This document shows positions 28,285-41,484 of a stretch of 64,000 nt of DNA, in pieces; the stretch's first letter is position 1; each line of letters begins with the position of its first letter. Where the stretch lies: NCBI RefSeq assembly GCF_004027225.2, contig NC_044282.2, positions 52,733,593 through 52,797,592 of the forward strand, read 5' to 3'. Source of the DNA: Strigops habroptila (lineage: Eukaryota; Chordata; Aves; Psittaciformes; Psittacidae). The notes under the pieces were generated by a model that was given only the letters and a program-made list of their open reading frames with translations, was not told the DNA's origin and did not search any database. The position numbers and the translations under genes are program-made.

Positions 28285-28345
28285 GTCCTGGTCTAACTCT
28301 GTTGACTTCAGTGCACAGCTAAGAATGAGTTTAGCCCTTAAACTC
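28285..28345. repeat. Short fragment of an ancient amniote-type repeat
   Basis: AACTCTGTTGACTTCAGTGC ACAGCTAAGAATGAGTTTAG CCC resembles the 'tgacttcaatggagttacactagaatgaatttggccc' repeat unit. Only one block is present. Confidence 0.35.
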
Positions 28346-31300
28346 TTACACATTGGTCTTTGAGAATAAGTAGAAGCAAATAATCTGTAATATGCCTTGC
28401 ATGTTGTGCATATATGCCTTTCTAGACCCAAAAGCTCCTGTGGATACCCTCTGGCTCTGAGTGACAGGCTTATATATACTATCCCTCTGCTCAGATGTAT
28501 GTATTTAAAGCTGAAAGAATTTGAGTCTAGAAACAATGGTTGTCAGGCTCTGATGAAAAAGGAAAGAGGACAGCGGATGGAGCCCTTCACTCCACACTGT
28601 TGACCCAGCAGTGCCAGGAGGGAGGTGGAGGTGAGGGAGGCAGGAGCAGAGAGGAGCTTGTTTCAACTCTCCACTTGACAGCAGCCTCCCTGTGCTGCCT
28701 GCTCCCGGCTACACAGCAAGAGCTCTTTGTCCTGGTGGCAGCTGCCTTCAAAGAGTCATTTGCTTTTTGTAGAAAAATTCAGGGGATTTTTCAGGTTGTT
28801 TTTAAACATCCCTGGGCCCAAGGAAAACATGGGGTGGCTTTTTTCTTGCTTAAGTTTTCATTACTTTTTAATCTCATGATTCCCTAAAGAACTGTTCCAG
28901 GGGAAAAATGCTGATCTGATCTATTCCCGTATCATTCAGCTATTGCTACTGTATTAAGCCATTAATATAGTTCGAGGGTCTGGTTTGCACATGATCAGAA
29001 GTGAAGCAGAAGACAGTTACTCTAATCACAGCCGCCCACATGCAACCAGCATTCTTTTGTATTAAACGCCTAGAAAGTTTATTTACTTATTTGTTCATAT
29101 GTTTTGAGAAGAGCGGCAGCCCCATCTCCTACCAGTGAACAAAACAACCTAAAAGACGCCAAAGCAAAGGAAAACATGATCATAAAAAGGTGGAAGGAAA
29201 GTTTTCAGCAGGAAAGTACTTCAAAAAGTATCACAGATAGTGGCTGAATAATTGTCCTTATCATTCCTGGGTGACTCATAAACTGAACTGCTAAAAAAAA
29301 ATAGGCGGGTCCTGATAATATTAGTGTTTCAGCTCCTTGGACCACAAAGATGGGGGACCACAGAGTGGCTCCTCAACCTTCAATCAAGTTCCCCTGCATG
29401 ACTTCTGTCCAGCCCCTCTCTGTCCCAGCTTATCTGGACCCTAATAATTTCTGTGCACAGCAGATTTAATGAGGACTGTATGTTGCTGCTATTTAGTTGG
29501 CTGCAGCTATAATTAGACAGCTGGCAAAGACTGGCTTGTTGTGTACTCTTTTTCTGTGATTACATATCATATTTGGTCTATGTGCAAGATGAAAGATGAT
29601 TTTTCTTCTTTGTCACTCTCCAAACTCCTCAAGGGAGTTGATAAGCGTATTGGCTGCTTTCTGCCACTTACTTCACTACTTGTAATAAGACATTGTCATC
29701 ATTACTAAGCTGATAAGTGTGTTGAAGTGACATGTTGAGGAATTCAGTCAGCCTCCTACCTACGCGTGTTTTTCTCCCTTCTTGCAAGTGTTGCCTTTTG
29801 GGGGAAAAAAGCTGATAAACAAATATTTCAATTTTTAATTGTTATGCTGCTTGCTTCATGATAGTAGTTGTTTGAATTCCATCTCCCAATACACCATGAT
29901 GTCCTCGCACAGCAAAGTGAAGCAGTGTGAAGTAGGAATCCTGTGACTAGAGCAGGACACACAGATGGGGATCAAGCCTGTATGAGAAAGTGAGGACATG
30001 AGGGTGGCCTGAAATGGCAACTTCTAAGATGTTTTTCACCTGCAATATTTCCTGATTTTAATCAAATCTTTGCATTTTTCATGTGGAAGACTCAATCTTC
30101 CCATGAAAGTAGAGCCTTTTAAGGCAAAAGTCCATGTACATGTTTTCAAACACAACATGCTAGTAGAACATTTGTTAGTTCACTAAAATAAACACATTAT
30201 CTTTAGTAATCACTGACAATAATAACTTAGACTCAGAATCAACCCAGAGCAGATATTTTGAGTGAGAAGAGGGCATTTCCAAGACAGTTACTTTTCTAAC
30301 CATACTTCAGGACCCTATCAACAAAGGGCTCTGAAAACTGTCTGTAGAAGTACATAAAGCCATTCTTCATCTTCAGTTCACCGAGAAGAGCTAGCAGAGT
30401 ATTATTACCAAGATAAATGAGTAAAACAAATTCCTAAAAAATAAAGGCCAATTAAAAATAAAATAAACAAGCAAGAAAAGACTTTTGATCCCTAGTCTGT
30501 GAAATCTCCCAAGTGTAGGCAACAGAAATTATACTCATATTAGGACAAGGTTTCTGCCCTACCAAAAAAGGCCATAAATACAGAGAAAAGTCGGGTGACA
30601 GATACTTGCACTCCTCATGACCTGGAGTCACTGTGGACCACATCACACCTCTCCAACCAGAACCTGTATGGAAAGGTAACGTCTGTGTGGACTCTAGCCA
30701 GAAATGGCACCATTAACACAAGGCTTAATTTCATGGCATCAGAGGGTGAGTGGAGGAATGGAAGTGAAGCCTATGAAGCTTCAAGAAAATCTGCATCATA
30801 ATTCCATGATGACCAGCCTAACTTACACTGCTACACGTTTCCTATCTGGTTGCTGTTGGCAAACAAGAAACAGAAAGTATCTTACTCATTTTAGCAGCTG
30901 CCACCAGTTTCTACCTTTCTTCCTCTGTTAAGAATGCCCTGGCTATTGCTTAGATAGCACACGAAAAGCTTTCTCACTGTCTCTTCTGCTTCCTTCCCTT
31001 GTTTTTGATTCAGCACAGCCCAGGCACCTTGTAATGCTCAGAAATGATACCCCAGGTATAATTCCTAGCACCTTCCTAGTCCCCCCGCCAGATGCGCCCA
31101 CTTGCCTTTCAGGCAGACCTCCTCATAAGTAGAGCGGATTGGTAAAAATAGTTCTCCTTGTCTGCCCCACTTCTGATTCATGGTCCACTTAGGTAACGTC
31201 TCTTTCAGTTACATGGAATGGCTGGGGCCTCCTGGACCCTAGGGACATTACATCTTCATAAATAAGGAGATTTATTTACAGATATAAATCAAGACACAAC

Positions 31301-31671
31301 ATTTAGAACATGCTACAGGGAAACAGTAAAATGCAAGGAGAAGGAAAAAAGAATAATCAAAAGTCAAGGATTCTGGCCAAATTCTTCTTAAAATAGCTCT
31401 TCCAACACATAGTGAACATTGTATCAAACTCACACAGGATCTCTAGCCAGCATCTTGGCTTCTTTCATGACTCATTTCACTCGGGCTGGGGAGTAACAAT
31501 TTCCTCCCTAGCCACTGACTAACATGGCTAAGACTAGGTAGACAGAGATCAACCCATTGTGATTGATCAGGTCCCTCCTTAGGGTAAAACAATGCATTTC
31601 ATCAAACACTACTGTACATCAAAATGTCAGCATCAAGAAAGTCACCCTCTTTCACACATACCCCTGCACAA

Positions 31672-31683
31672 ACACACACACAC
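31672..31683. repeat. Short (CA)n
   Basis: Six CA units; short and probably stable. Confidence 0.8.
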
Positions 31684-32831
31684 GTACATGCACACTCAGC
31701 CTGGTGGTCAGGTCATCGCCTGCTAGTGTTAACATGCACGCAAGCAATTACAGGGCAGACATCTATTCAGGATGTTGCTCATTGGATTAGCATCTTCGCG
31801 CTGCAATGTCTGCAAGTCTTCAAAGCATTTATATTCTAACTCTGTGCTGTCTACAAGTGCAGGATGATTTGTCTGTAAATGTTCCTCGTGCTGGCACAGC
31901 ATTCATTGGCATGAATTATTCTCATTCAGCGCTAAAGTAATGATGCTAATAGGGGAAAGTCAGCCTTGTGCAGGTAGACAAGATGAAGCCCACTTCTTTC
32001 AATTATTGATAAGTGGGAATTATGGAGTCCTACATGGGACCCCTTCATGGGAGAGGTTTTGTAGATTTTCCTATAAACAGTAAATAAATAGTGTATGTAC
32101 CACGTTCTGTTTGGCAAGATGGTCACTATTTCAGAGAAATCAAACAATGATTTGGAAATTAAAAAAAAACAAAACAAAACCCACAAGTCAGTTATAGGGT
32201 TTCATCTCAATTAATCCAAAGTTTTAAAATGTTCGTCACAATGAATGCCAAGGCAAAGTTTGAGTTTTCAGGGTGATTTCTGAATACAGGCTGATGCAAC
32301 TCCCTCAGAGGGCATTGGTGATATCTCGAGATTGGCCCCAGAGGTAATTAAAAATTAAACTGGACAGTGGCTGCCAAGAGGTGGCAAACACTCTTGCCAA
32401 GTCCCTGGTCCTCTGTCCCGCACACAAGTAGTGCAGGAACACAGGCCCAGAGGTCATCATGTCTGGACTCCTGCAACTGGGCATGATCACACAAATGCCA
32501 ATTTTTCCTGTGCCCATCAGCTCTGAAAAAAAAAGAAAAAAGACATTTGAAACACATGTGAGCTAGACATTATTCTGAACTTCACCCCCCCAGCCCTTGG
32601 GTGGTCATGATTAACCTACAGGGATCTCAGCATCTTCACACATTCAGCCTAGTGGCCCCTTCTTGTGTGGGCTAAGGGCCTGGCAGACTGGTGTGATTTT
32701 CAGGATGGTCTTTGCTACGTGCCCAACTCTGTGTTGCTGCCACTGTGCTGTCTGGGTGCCTTTGGGGATGTCTCTTGAGGTGCACAGAAGATGTAGCAAA
32801 AAAGGGAGACAGATTGGGAGGGAAGAAAGGA

Positions 32832-32846
32832 AGAGAGAGAGAGAGA
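32832..32846. repeat. Short (GA)n
   Basis: About seven AG/GA units inside a purine-rich stretch. Confidence 0.8.
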
Positions 32847-32974
32847 AAATGTGATTCTCAGGTCATCATGCTGTTGCTCCAGCTTTGTGTGCATAATGTT
32901 TCTGTTTCTAAGGTAAATGAAGCAGCAGTAATGAGGTGTGTGCTTAAAGGTCTCCAGCATACAGTCTGAATTGG

Positions 32975-33194
32975 ACATTAGGAAAAGGTGCCTCTCTAAG
33001 AGGGCAGGTGGTCACTGGAACAGGTTCCCCCAGGGGGGTGGTCACAGCACCAAGCCCGTCAGAGTTCAGGGAGTGTCTGGAGGATGCTCTTAGTCAAATG
33101 GTTTAGTTTTAGGTAGTCTTGTGAGAATCTGGGAGTTGAACTTGATGATCCTTATGGGTCCCTTCCAACTTGAGCTATTCTGTGATTCTGTGAC
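32975..33194 (+). mobile_element. CR1 LINE 3' end
   Basis: GACATTAGGAAAAGGTGCCT, GGTCACTGGAACAGGTTCCC, then GAACTTGATGATCCTTATGG GTCCCTTCCAACTTGAG, ending ATTCTGTGATTCTGTGA. The copy is 5'-truncated, with the usual CR1 3' tail. Confidence 0.9.
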
Positions 33195-36100
33195 ATACCT
33201 ATCAAATATGCACACAACAAATTATATACCTACAGAGCTGGCTAATGCTGCCCATGTCAGGAGCTGAAGCACAGGTGCTGGAGTTAGACACAGTGGTGGG
33301 CTACACCTTCCTGTAGCACAGACCCCAACAGTGCAGCCAGCAGCAGTTCATGTGCCAGGCAAGGTGGGCAGCATCTTACCAAGCCAGATGGCATGGGACC
33401 CACGGGAGGACCCACATGTCCCCAGGCTACCCTGAGGGAAAGGCTGATCCCCAAGAGTTCTTTGAGCCATTGAGCCAACAACAGAGCATCTCCCATGTGT
33501 TGAAGGCCATGCACCAGAACATGTGACTAGCACATGCATTTGCCCCACGTTGGGATGGAGGCAAATCCTGCAGCCAGCTGAACTGGCTGCTGCAGAGCAC
33601 CCAGGCACTCACATTTATAGCCCACGCTGTATTTTTATCCTGAGTTGATATTTCATGCCTCCTAGCCATTGTGCTGTGGTGGCTATGGTTTGCAGCTTAG
33701 TGGGGTGCCGCAGAGCTGGGAGCATGGCGGGAGCAGGGAGGGATGGCCGACCATTCAGTGATTGCAGGCCTCCTCCAAGGCTCAGACTTTGAAACAAGAC
33801 ATTGGCAGGCCTGTTTAGAAAAATGATTTCATCCATGTATGAATTAAGCCAAAGAACACAGTACTTGTCCCTTTGGTGTTTATTTTAAAATAATTATTAC
33901 ATGTTCCCCTTTCTTTCAGGAACATTAAACACAATGCTGCACACGATTTTGTTCAGGAGGGTTGCAGATGGCTGCGATGAGGGAAAGTTAGTGGCAAATA
34001 CTGACATATGCACCATGGCAAGTACTCAAAAATGAATTTCTCATTCCCTTCAGCCTGAGGAATGCTGAAGACCGATACCATTTTTGGGGAAACTAAGATC
34101 AATAGCAGCTAGCTGATTTATAGGGTTGCTGATTTTTCTAGTGCTGGGCCACAAGTCCTGTTGTATTTCTACTCTTTAAATCGAGTGCAGACCTTTAAAA
34201 CAAAGTGCTAGCATTTGGTAGCAAGAGAGGCTTCCCTCGAGCAGCTGTCCTCTGAAAAACATGCAGTGGTTTGAAAATGTGGTTGCAAAATGTGGACAAT
34301 GTGCACAGGAGTTATTAATATTCACGAGAAAATGTGCTGCTTCATCTCCATTACAGTCATTAACCACAGCTGTGGTTTTGCAAGCGAGGAAATCTACTCC
34401 CATTCTTAGAGCTCAAATTTGGATGTTTGCAAGCAGAGACACAGGTAGTTCCTAGAAATCCTTTCCCAGCTACAACGAGAACATATGCAGACACTGGAAA
34501 AAGACTTCCCTTTATCTTAATAGACCTAGCGCACAGACTGCACAAGGAATTTAAAACAAGGCTTTAATGTCAGATGGACCACATTTCTCACTGTGAAAAA
34601 GGAATAAAAAGACATATATATTTTAAAAAAAAAAAAAAAAAAGACAATACACTGTCCAGGAAAACAAAGCAAGCCAGCCAGCCCTACAACCATTTGACTA
34701 GGAGACAGCTCAAGAGTCATTCCAGTACTGGCAGTACAGCTAAGCCAATGTTCTCCTATAAGCCAGATGGCACAGTTGGAAAAGTATATTCCAGAGCTTG
34801 TTATCCATCCCCTGGACCTGCCAAATTTGCCCATATGGGACCACAGGTGTTGGCTCAACCCAAGGAGGAAAATGATGGAAAAAGCCAGCAAGATGAAGAA
34901 CATAAAGGACTTGAGCAGTAAGTATCATAAAGCCAGTGCTGAAGTTGCTACAAGACCCAACTTCTGATGAAAGGATTGTGATCTCCATAACATCCAGTCC
35001 AGGTAAGAAGGTGTTTATAGATACATGCATGGGCAGATAATTAAAAGCCCAAGATGCAACTTGTGAATCCAGCCTGGGACACTCCATTTTTGCACATGTA
35101 TGAACACGGCAGTTGTCAAACATTTGCAGGTACAGTGCGCTAAAAAGCACAGCCTTCAGCTTCACTCACAAAGGGCCTCTTTTTGTCAGTGTATCATGAA
35201 GAAGCAATTCCCTGAGCACTCTTAAGATAAGTCTACTTACAGTGGTGTGGACAGGCCAATGCACTCTACCCCAAATTCCGAGCTGGCCAGATGCAACCCA
35301 GCTCCTGTCTGGAAGTTGTCTAGCTGTATTATTGTAGCAGAGTGCCCAAACTAACTACCATGCTGAAAAGCAGGATATATTAACCAGAGAACATTGCTGT
35401 GTTAACATGGCTGTGTGGCTTCTGGAGCTGAGGTCTTTCTGAAGATGTAACCAGGGAGGAATTTGCTTAGCACCTGCACAGGTCTGATCTTTCTTCCAAG
35501 CCAAAGAACTAAAGCAGAGTTGTCTTTGACCAAGTGCAACATACCTGGATTTCAGTTCAACAGGCTAGCCCGAAGCTGCTGGCTGCAGATGAGACAAACC
35601 CCAAGCTTCACACAGATCAGCACTATATTTGTCATTGGGAATCAAGCATGGGAATTTTAGCACCAAAAGTATCAAGCCCAGCACTTGAACAGAAACAGCA
35701 TTTCTTACATTGCCAGCTTTAGCCATCCAAAAGTTACAGACAGGTTCCCATACTCATGAACTTGTCTTTAAATAAAAAATACACCACAAGATATGATTTT
35801 AATAACACATTCGGGGTTGGTTGCATTTACTGTCTAGCGTTTTAACCACTGGGGTCCACTTCCAAACACTTTCACAACAGGAAGGCTCAGAATATGTTAT
35901 TTTATGTTATTTTTCAAATGAAGGCTGAAGTTCTTATGCACTCAACTCCAGGAGCTGTGTTTTTTAAGGCACACACCAAATGTCAAGGGACCCACAATAA
36001 AATCACAAGAATTGGCAAGACTGCCTTCATTGGCTTTGGGGAATGAGCAGGTTGTTATTGGAGCCACACATTAGAGGGAGACATATTCACATGTTCTTAA

Positions 36101-38825
36101 CCAGTGAATTATGCACAAAGGTATAATGGCAATATGCCCAGCACTGACATACAGCAACAAGAACAGGATGCACAAAATTCCCAAGCCTCTTAAGCTAATG
36201 GAGAAGCTTTGTTAGTTCCCCTAACAAGGGAACCAATGACATAACCTGTCATAAACATGTTGGGACCATTATATACACAGGCATGTGGTATATTTAAACT
36301 ATGAAACCCCATTTAATAATCAAAAAGACAGCTGCGTAATCTGCGCATTACACTCACACAAAGGAAATAAAAGTAAAATTAACTGGAACATGTCTGGAGA
36401 CAAAAGGGGTGAGAGAGGCCTGAAGACCTCTCAGAGAAATTTTCTAGGACCTGCGTCAGTGGGAAAGCATTCCTATCCTCCATTCTCTATCATACTTTTT
36501 CAAGTTAGGAGAGGAAGCTGGGAGCAGGACTTCATCTTCTCCACTGACGAGGCAAACGGCATCTCTGTGTCCAGACTAGCTGGGTACCATCACCTGGGAT
36601 CAAGACAAAGTCCAATAAAGTCAGTGAACTGGTTCTTGTGTTTCTTGCATTGAAGTGCAAACACTGAAGTGGCAGTCACAGCATGGCAGAAAACAGGGAT
36701 CTACTCTCTCCATCACTCTCTGCCTTTGGTCTTAAAGGCACTGTAGATTTATGTGCAACACGAAAACTGTCTCAAACCTATTTAACTAGGACTATGCTTA
36801 CAATGTATTTGGGGAGGGAGTACTATGGGGTATGGAGGTTTTCATAAATCATATCACTTACGTTTTGCCATCTCTATGGAGGACATGTTCAGCTGCATAA
36901 TAACTCATTGAGGTTTTGTCAGGATCAATTTACATTTGTCAGATGCTCCACAGTCTTCAAACAAAAGCCATAAATAATGGCACTGCACCAGTATTTCATC
37001 TTTTTTAATGTTATGATTTATAGCCCATAGAATGAGAAGAAGAGGCAGTGGAGTGATGTATTTCTCTCCCAGCTGCAAATACTGATCTTCTCAAGAGAGG
37101 AACCAATGAACAAAACTCAGCAACATCTATCCCTAATACCAAAATAGAGATTGAAAAACCCCTCCAAGGTGCCTTAATGTCTGTATCTAATTTATGGGTA
37201 ATTTACAATGGAAATAGACTTTATAAAAATGTATACAAATTTGTAGCCTTGCACATTGGGGCAGATAGATAGTTTAACTACAAAATAATGAACATGAAGT
37301 GCCTCTAGTGAGCTGCCAGGTAGACATTTTGATTGCCCAGATTTCATTAAACTCAAACCAGAGAGAGCTTGAAGTCTTCCAAACATTCTTTAACTCTATA
37401 TCAAGTGTGTCGGTGCTCTACAACCGATGACAATATATTTCACCAGAGTTGCCAAAAAATTGTTTAATTTTAAAGCGATGGATGCCTGTATCGCATTACT
37501 TTCTACAAGCTGAGCCAGCATGTAGGGCACGATCAACTCCATAGAAGGGTAAGCACATTGTCAATGTTTTATTTGCATCCAAAAAACCAATTTCACACAG
37601 CCATTCCTTAAAACTGGGAAAAAGACAACAAAAACAACAATAAAACCCCTGTTGTGTCCTTCTCTTCTCTAGCCCTCAAATGAGCTTTGCTTTTCCCAAC
37701 TTTGCCAATCAGACTCAAGCAAGTGAAGAGTTACAGAAAGCGTCCGTAGCTGCCAAGAGCTATTTCCAGTGGACTTTGATCAAATGATGCTGTAATCCCT
37801 AATGGGAAGCATACTTCATTTATAAGGTATTCTTTGGTGTCATTCCCAAGGAGCAGGCATACAAAGTTTTGAGCAACAAAGCTCTTTCTCTACAGAAAGT
37901 GCTACATTTGTGTGAGGGTAGCACTGCCACGTTCAGTGGAGGTGTACAGGCCTGCCTAGACAAGTGGGCTTTAGGAGTTAGTTAGTCATTGCTATGGTAT
38001 GAAAAGGTGGTCAGAGGCTAAGTCTTAGTGCTAGAATTTCTTCAGCCACAGCCCTTTACCCAACAGCAACAACTAACACACTGCAGTGCTTTTCAGTTTT
38101 ATCATTTCCAGCAAGGAACACAACAGCAGGCTGTTCTGACATTTGCATTTGCTGCAACTTTGTTGGACTTAAGAGGCTCGGGTTATTCAGAACAGTATTT
38201 TATTTTCCCTGAAATTTTATTCCAAGACCAAAGACAATTATCTCACATTTTAACAAGGAAGCAATTAAAGCGCATGACATTCATAAAAATGATTTATTGT
38301 GCTATTAAATTAGGATGAAAATCATCAAAGTTCATAATAGCCAAAGAAAAACAAATATAAATTATCTTCATACTCAGTTTGTACCCCGATGCTTATCAGC
38401 CTGAAATGCGTGTATTTATTCTCCAGTGCTGCTGTGCAATTTCTGTCATTGTATCTCGCTGTTTGGAAAACTCATCATTTTCTTTCTGTGCTGAATAGCA
38501 GCCCTTTAAATTGAATAAGTTTAAACAGCCCTCATCTGCTTAAAACTTCCTATAAAAGCAGGTTAAGCTTCCAGAATAAAGGCATTGTGGGTACTCCCAG
38601 GGCAAACATGCCAGAGCCAAGTATCCCACTAGGCAGAAGCAGAGCCCCTTGCTCACCAAACCCTCTGCTTCTTCCATCTGTTCAGTTGTCTATGTATTTA
38701 TGGAAAGGTTTGCTTTCACAAATACTAAAAACTTTCTTGGTTTTGTTGTGCCCTCACTTTTTCCATTAACCTTTCCACTGTTTTTACATACAAACCAAAA
38801 AGACTAAGACGTTTTTACTGAAATG
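33195..38825. other. Intergenic, no gene seen
   Basis: Minus-strand frames of up to 141 codons (34740-35165) overlap plus-strand frames and show no domain. A candidate conserved block lies at 38080-38560. Confidence 0.5.
34625..34642. repeat. A18 homopolymer
   Basis: Eighteen consecutive A residues with no clear upstream retrocopy. Confidence 0.95.
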
Positions 38826-39062
38826 GAATAGAATCATAAAATCATAGAATGGTTTGGGCTGGAAAAGACCTTAAAGATCATTTAGTTCTAATCCCCCTGC
38901 CATGGGCAGTGACACCTTACACTAGACCAGGTTGCTCAAAGCCTCAGCCAGCCTGGCCTCGAACACTGCCAGGGATGGGGCATTCACAACTTCTTTGGGC
39001 AGCCTGTTCCAGTGCCTCACCACTCTCACAGTAAAGAATTTCTTCCTTATATCTAACTAACA
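38826..39062 (-). mobile_element. CR1 LINE 3' end, reverse orientation
   Basis: Read on the + strand it starts with AATCATAAAATCATAGAATG GTTTGGGCTGG, then AAAGATCATTTAGTTCTAAT, CCATGGGCAGTGACACC, TTCCAGTGCCTCACCACTCT and TTCTTCCTTATATCTAACTA. This is the reverse complement of the avian CR1 3' UTR, with the ATTCTATGA-type end on the left. One of the best preserved copies in the window. Confidence 0.93.
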
Positions 39063-40504
39063 CACTCTGCTCCCATTTTCTTCGCTAGCATACTTAAAAA
39101 TATCATAGATATCTATTTATTACAAGATAGAAATATGTTAATAACTCCACAAGAAAAGAAACAGCAATGAGAACATGTCCCATTATAGAACCAGAGATCA
39201 GGAGTCTTTTTACCACTGGCTGCCCCTGTGATACTAGGAAAAAAGTTTTCTGTGCCTTAGTTTTGTTAGTGAAGTAACAACACATTAACCCCTCCGTAGG
39301 ACTCTTGTCTCTAAAACATTTGGGCACTTTCTATAAAGAAGAATTATGTTATTTTAAGTCCAAATAATCTGGATTTTCCTTTCATACTAGTATACAGAAG
39401 TCCATTTTAGGAGCCTTCTGCTCTTCACTAGCATCTTTCATGAAAATCCTTCCAGCACCTCGCTTCAGATTTTGACTAGAGAGCAGCCTCCAAAGCCTGC
39501 AAAATCTGCATCCCTGCAAAAGGTCCAGTATGCACAAAATTTAGGGATCCTCTGATTTTACAGAGGTTGCAAGCCTGCTAGCCCTTTTGGATGTTGCAAT
39601 GTGATGAGAAGATCCACCTGACAGAATTGCAAATGAGGCCTCCTAAGCAGTAAAATCATCAGGAAAAATCTCCCCCTGAAGTTAATAGGAAAGAGCCAGC
39701 TCAGATAACCTGTGCTCCCATCTAGGACCTAAATTCGAAGCATGTGGTAAAGCAGGTCTCTGAAAGTGAGTGCCTTACTTATTAATCACTGGAAAGATAC
39801 TTGGTTTAGGTGTCTGAACTTTATGGCAGTGACAGAGTTCATTATACATTTAATTTAAGGGAATTGATGATCTACTTAATACACATTAAATTGATTTGCT
39901 GAACTGGGACCTATGTTTTAAAGTCATAATAAATCTCCATTACTCCAGACACTGTTTCTCTTACTATAACTTGGTAAACATTTATTTATTAAACATTTGA
40001 ACTTTACAATTTGCGAGTAATTTTTATACTCCTTAAAAAGGTTCCTTCATGGCTTGGAAAGCATCATGCATTATCACATCAATGCAAAGCAAGCTAGTAA
40101 GCCCTTAAGTACATCTGTTTTCTAGAAAATAAAATTTAAGAAAAGTGTTTCAATTCCCTATTTCTGTAGTAAATCGTCCTTACTCATTTGAAAAAGGAAA
40201 GCATTAAATGATCTGCTTCTACGATGAGTTTTAAATAGATATTTTCAATTAATTATCCTGATTGAGCTGCCTGTCAAGGTAATGGTATAAATTGCTCCTT
40301 CAATCTACATTTACAAACTGATTTGAACAGCTTCAGTAATGACTCAGACAAAAGTTAAAGGAATCTGATGTAAATCAACAACGAGATTAGTGTTCAGATC
40401 TCCTTTAACAGACAGGCTGTGCCGCAGCTGAACAGACTCATGTTTCAGTTTCTTTTCTATTTTGCTTTTATTTTCCTATTTCAACTCTGTTTAAATTTAA
40501 AAAG

Positions 40505-41484
40505 TATGAGTGACAAAGATTGCTCTGAAATAGATAATGAAATATTGGCAGAACCTCAGGTACTGCGTCTGAAAAACTTGCATTCACTGAATGAAGGACT
40601 GAATTCTACAAGCAGAAAGTATGTTCTAATGTTAAAATGCCAAAAAAAAATCAGGATTTTAAAAAATGGGGATTTTAAAGCACTTTACATGTGATATGGA
40701 CTTAAAAGGCAAAAGTAGTATTGATCTTATTAACAAACCTCAATCTTGTATAAAGATGTTATTTTTAGCTTTTCATTTCCCTGCTATAAAGAAATACTTT
40801 CCTTGCTGTGCTTAGTTTAGTTTTTAAATCACTTGATCATTTTAAAGATCACCATTTGATTTTGTTTGTAGTGAAGAGGATTTAGGTGTTCTATTACTGG
40901 TTTACCTTTTCAATTATTTTACAGCCACTTATAGAAGAAAAAGGAACAATGATAATTGGATATAACGTTGCAGTATTCATGTTCTGAAAAATTATTAGAA
41001 GCCTTGAAAAATGTTGACATATCTCACTATTCTGTTTTGCTCTGTTTTAAATATCAGTGTATTTATTAAAGCTGGTTGGAAAATTTAATCATATATAATA
41101 TTTTTGTTTTTCATCAGATTTGAATTCTTTCCAGGTTTTTCAGGACTCTCATTTTTCTACACGTCTCAGAAAATCTGTATTAAATGAGGTAGGATTTATT
41201 CCAAGTTATCCAGTGCATATCTTCAAAGAAATATGTTATGTATATATCTTTTACAATAACTTATTATGTAAATAGTTATTAATACAGAATAGCTGGAAAA
41301 AGATTACTTTAAAAAATGTTAGTCTTTTAAAATGCTGCGTGAGAGAGATTTCAATGAACACAGTGAATATCCTGAGTTATACTTCATGCAGTATTTTGTA
41401 TTAATCAGATCTAAATCTTGAGATTATTTTCCACTTTTTTTGTTGTGGATACACATTATCTGTTATTTTCCATAGCTAGAAACT
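40505..41484 (+). other. Three short exon-like segments, phase-compatible (speculative)
   Basis: Segments: 40505-40559 (ATG at 40506, MSDKDCSEIDNEILAEPQ, donor GTACTG), 41135-41188 (acceptor GAATTCTTTCCAG, VFQDSHFSTRLRKSVLNE, donor GTAGGA), and an acceptor TTATTTTCCATAG at 41475-41476 leading to LETNY and a stop. All joins are in phase 0 and give one open frame of about 41 codons. I do not recognise the product. The donors are mediocre and the region is AT-rich, so chance is likely. It could also be the 3' end of a longer gene or a non-coding transcript. Confidence 0.15.

Larger units (their letters stand above)
24511..32974. other. Gene-free stretch with two candidate conserved non-coding blocks
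   Basis: Repeat-poor, AT-rich DNA. Blocks at 29470-29740 and 31730-31940 are rich in homeodomain-type TAAT motifs and have no detectable repeat content. No exon with coding features was found. Confidence 0.45.

Noticed and set aside
10200-33330. Loose similarity between sequence near 10.23 kb and 33.29 kb (GTGGGCTA-C-TTCC)
   Set aside because: Only about 18 of 24 bases agree over a short stretch; not enough to claim a shared repeat.
34740-35165. Minus-strand ORF of 141 codons
   Set aside because: No domain, no conserved-looking motif, overlapping plus-strand frames.
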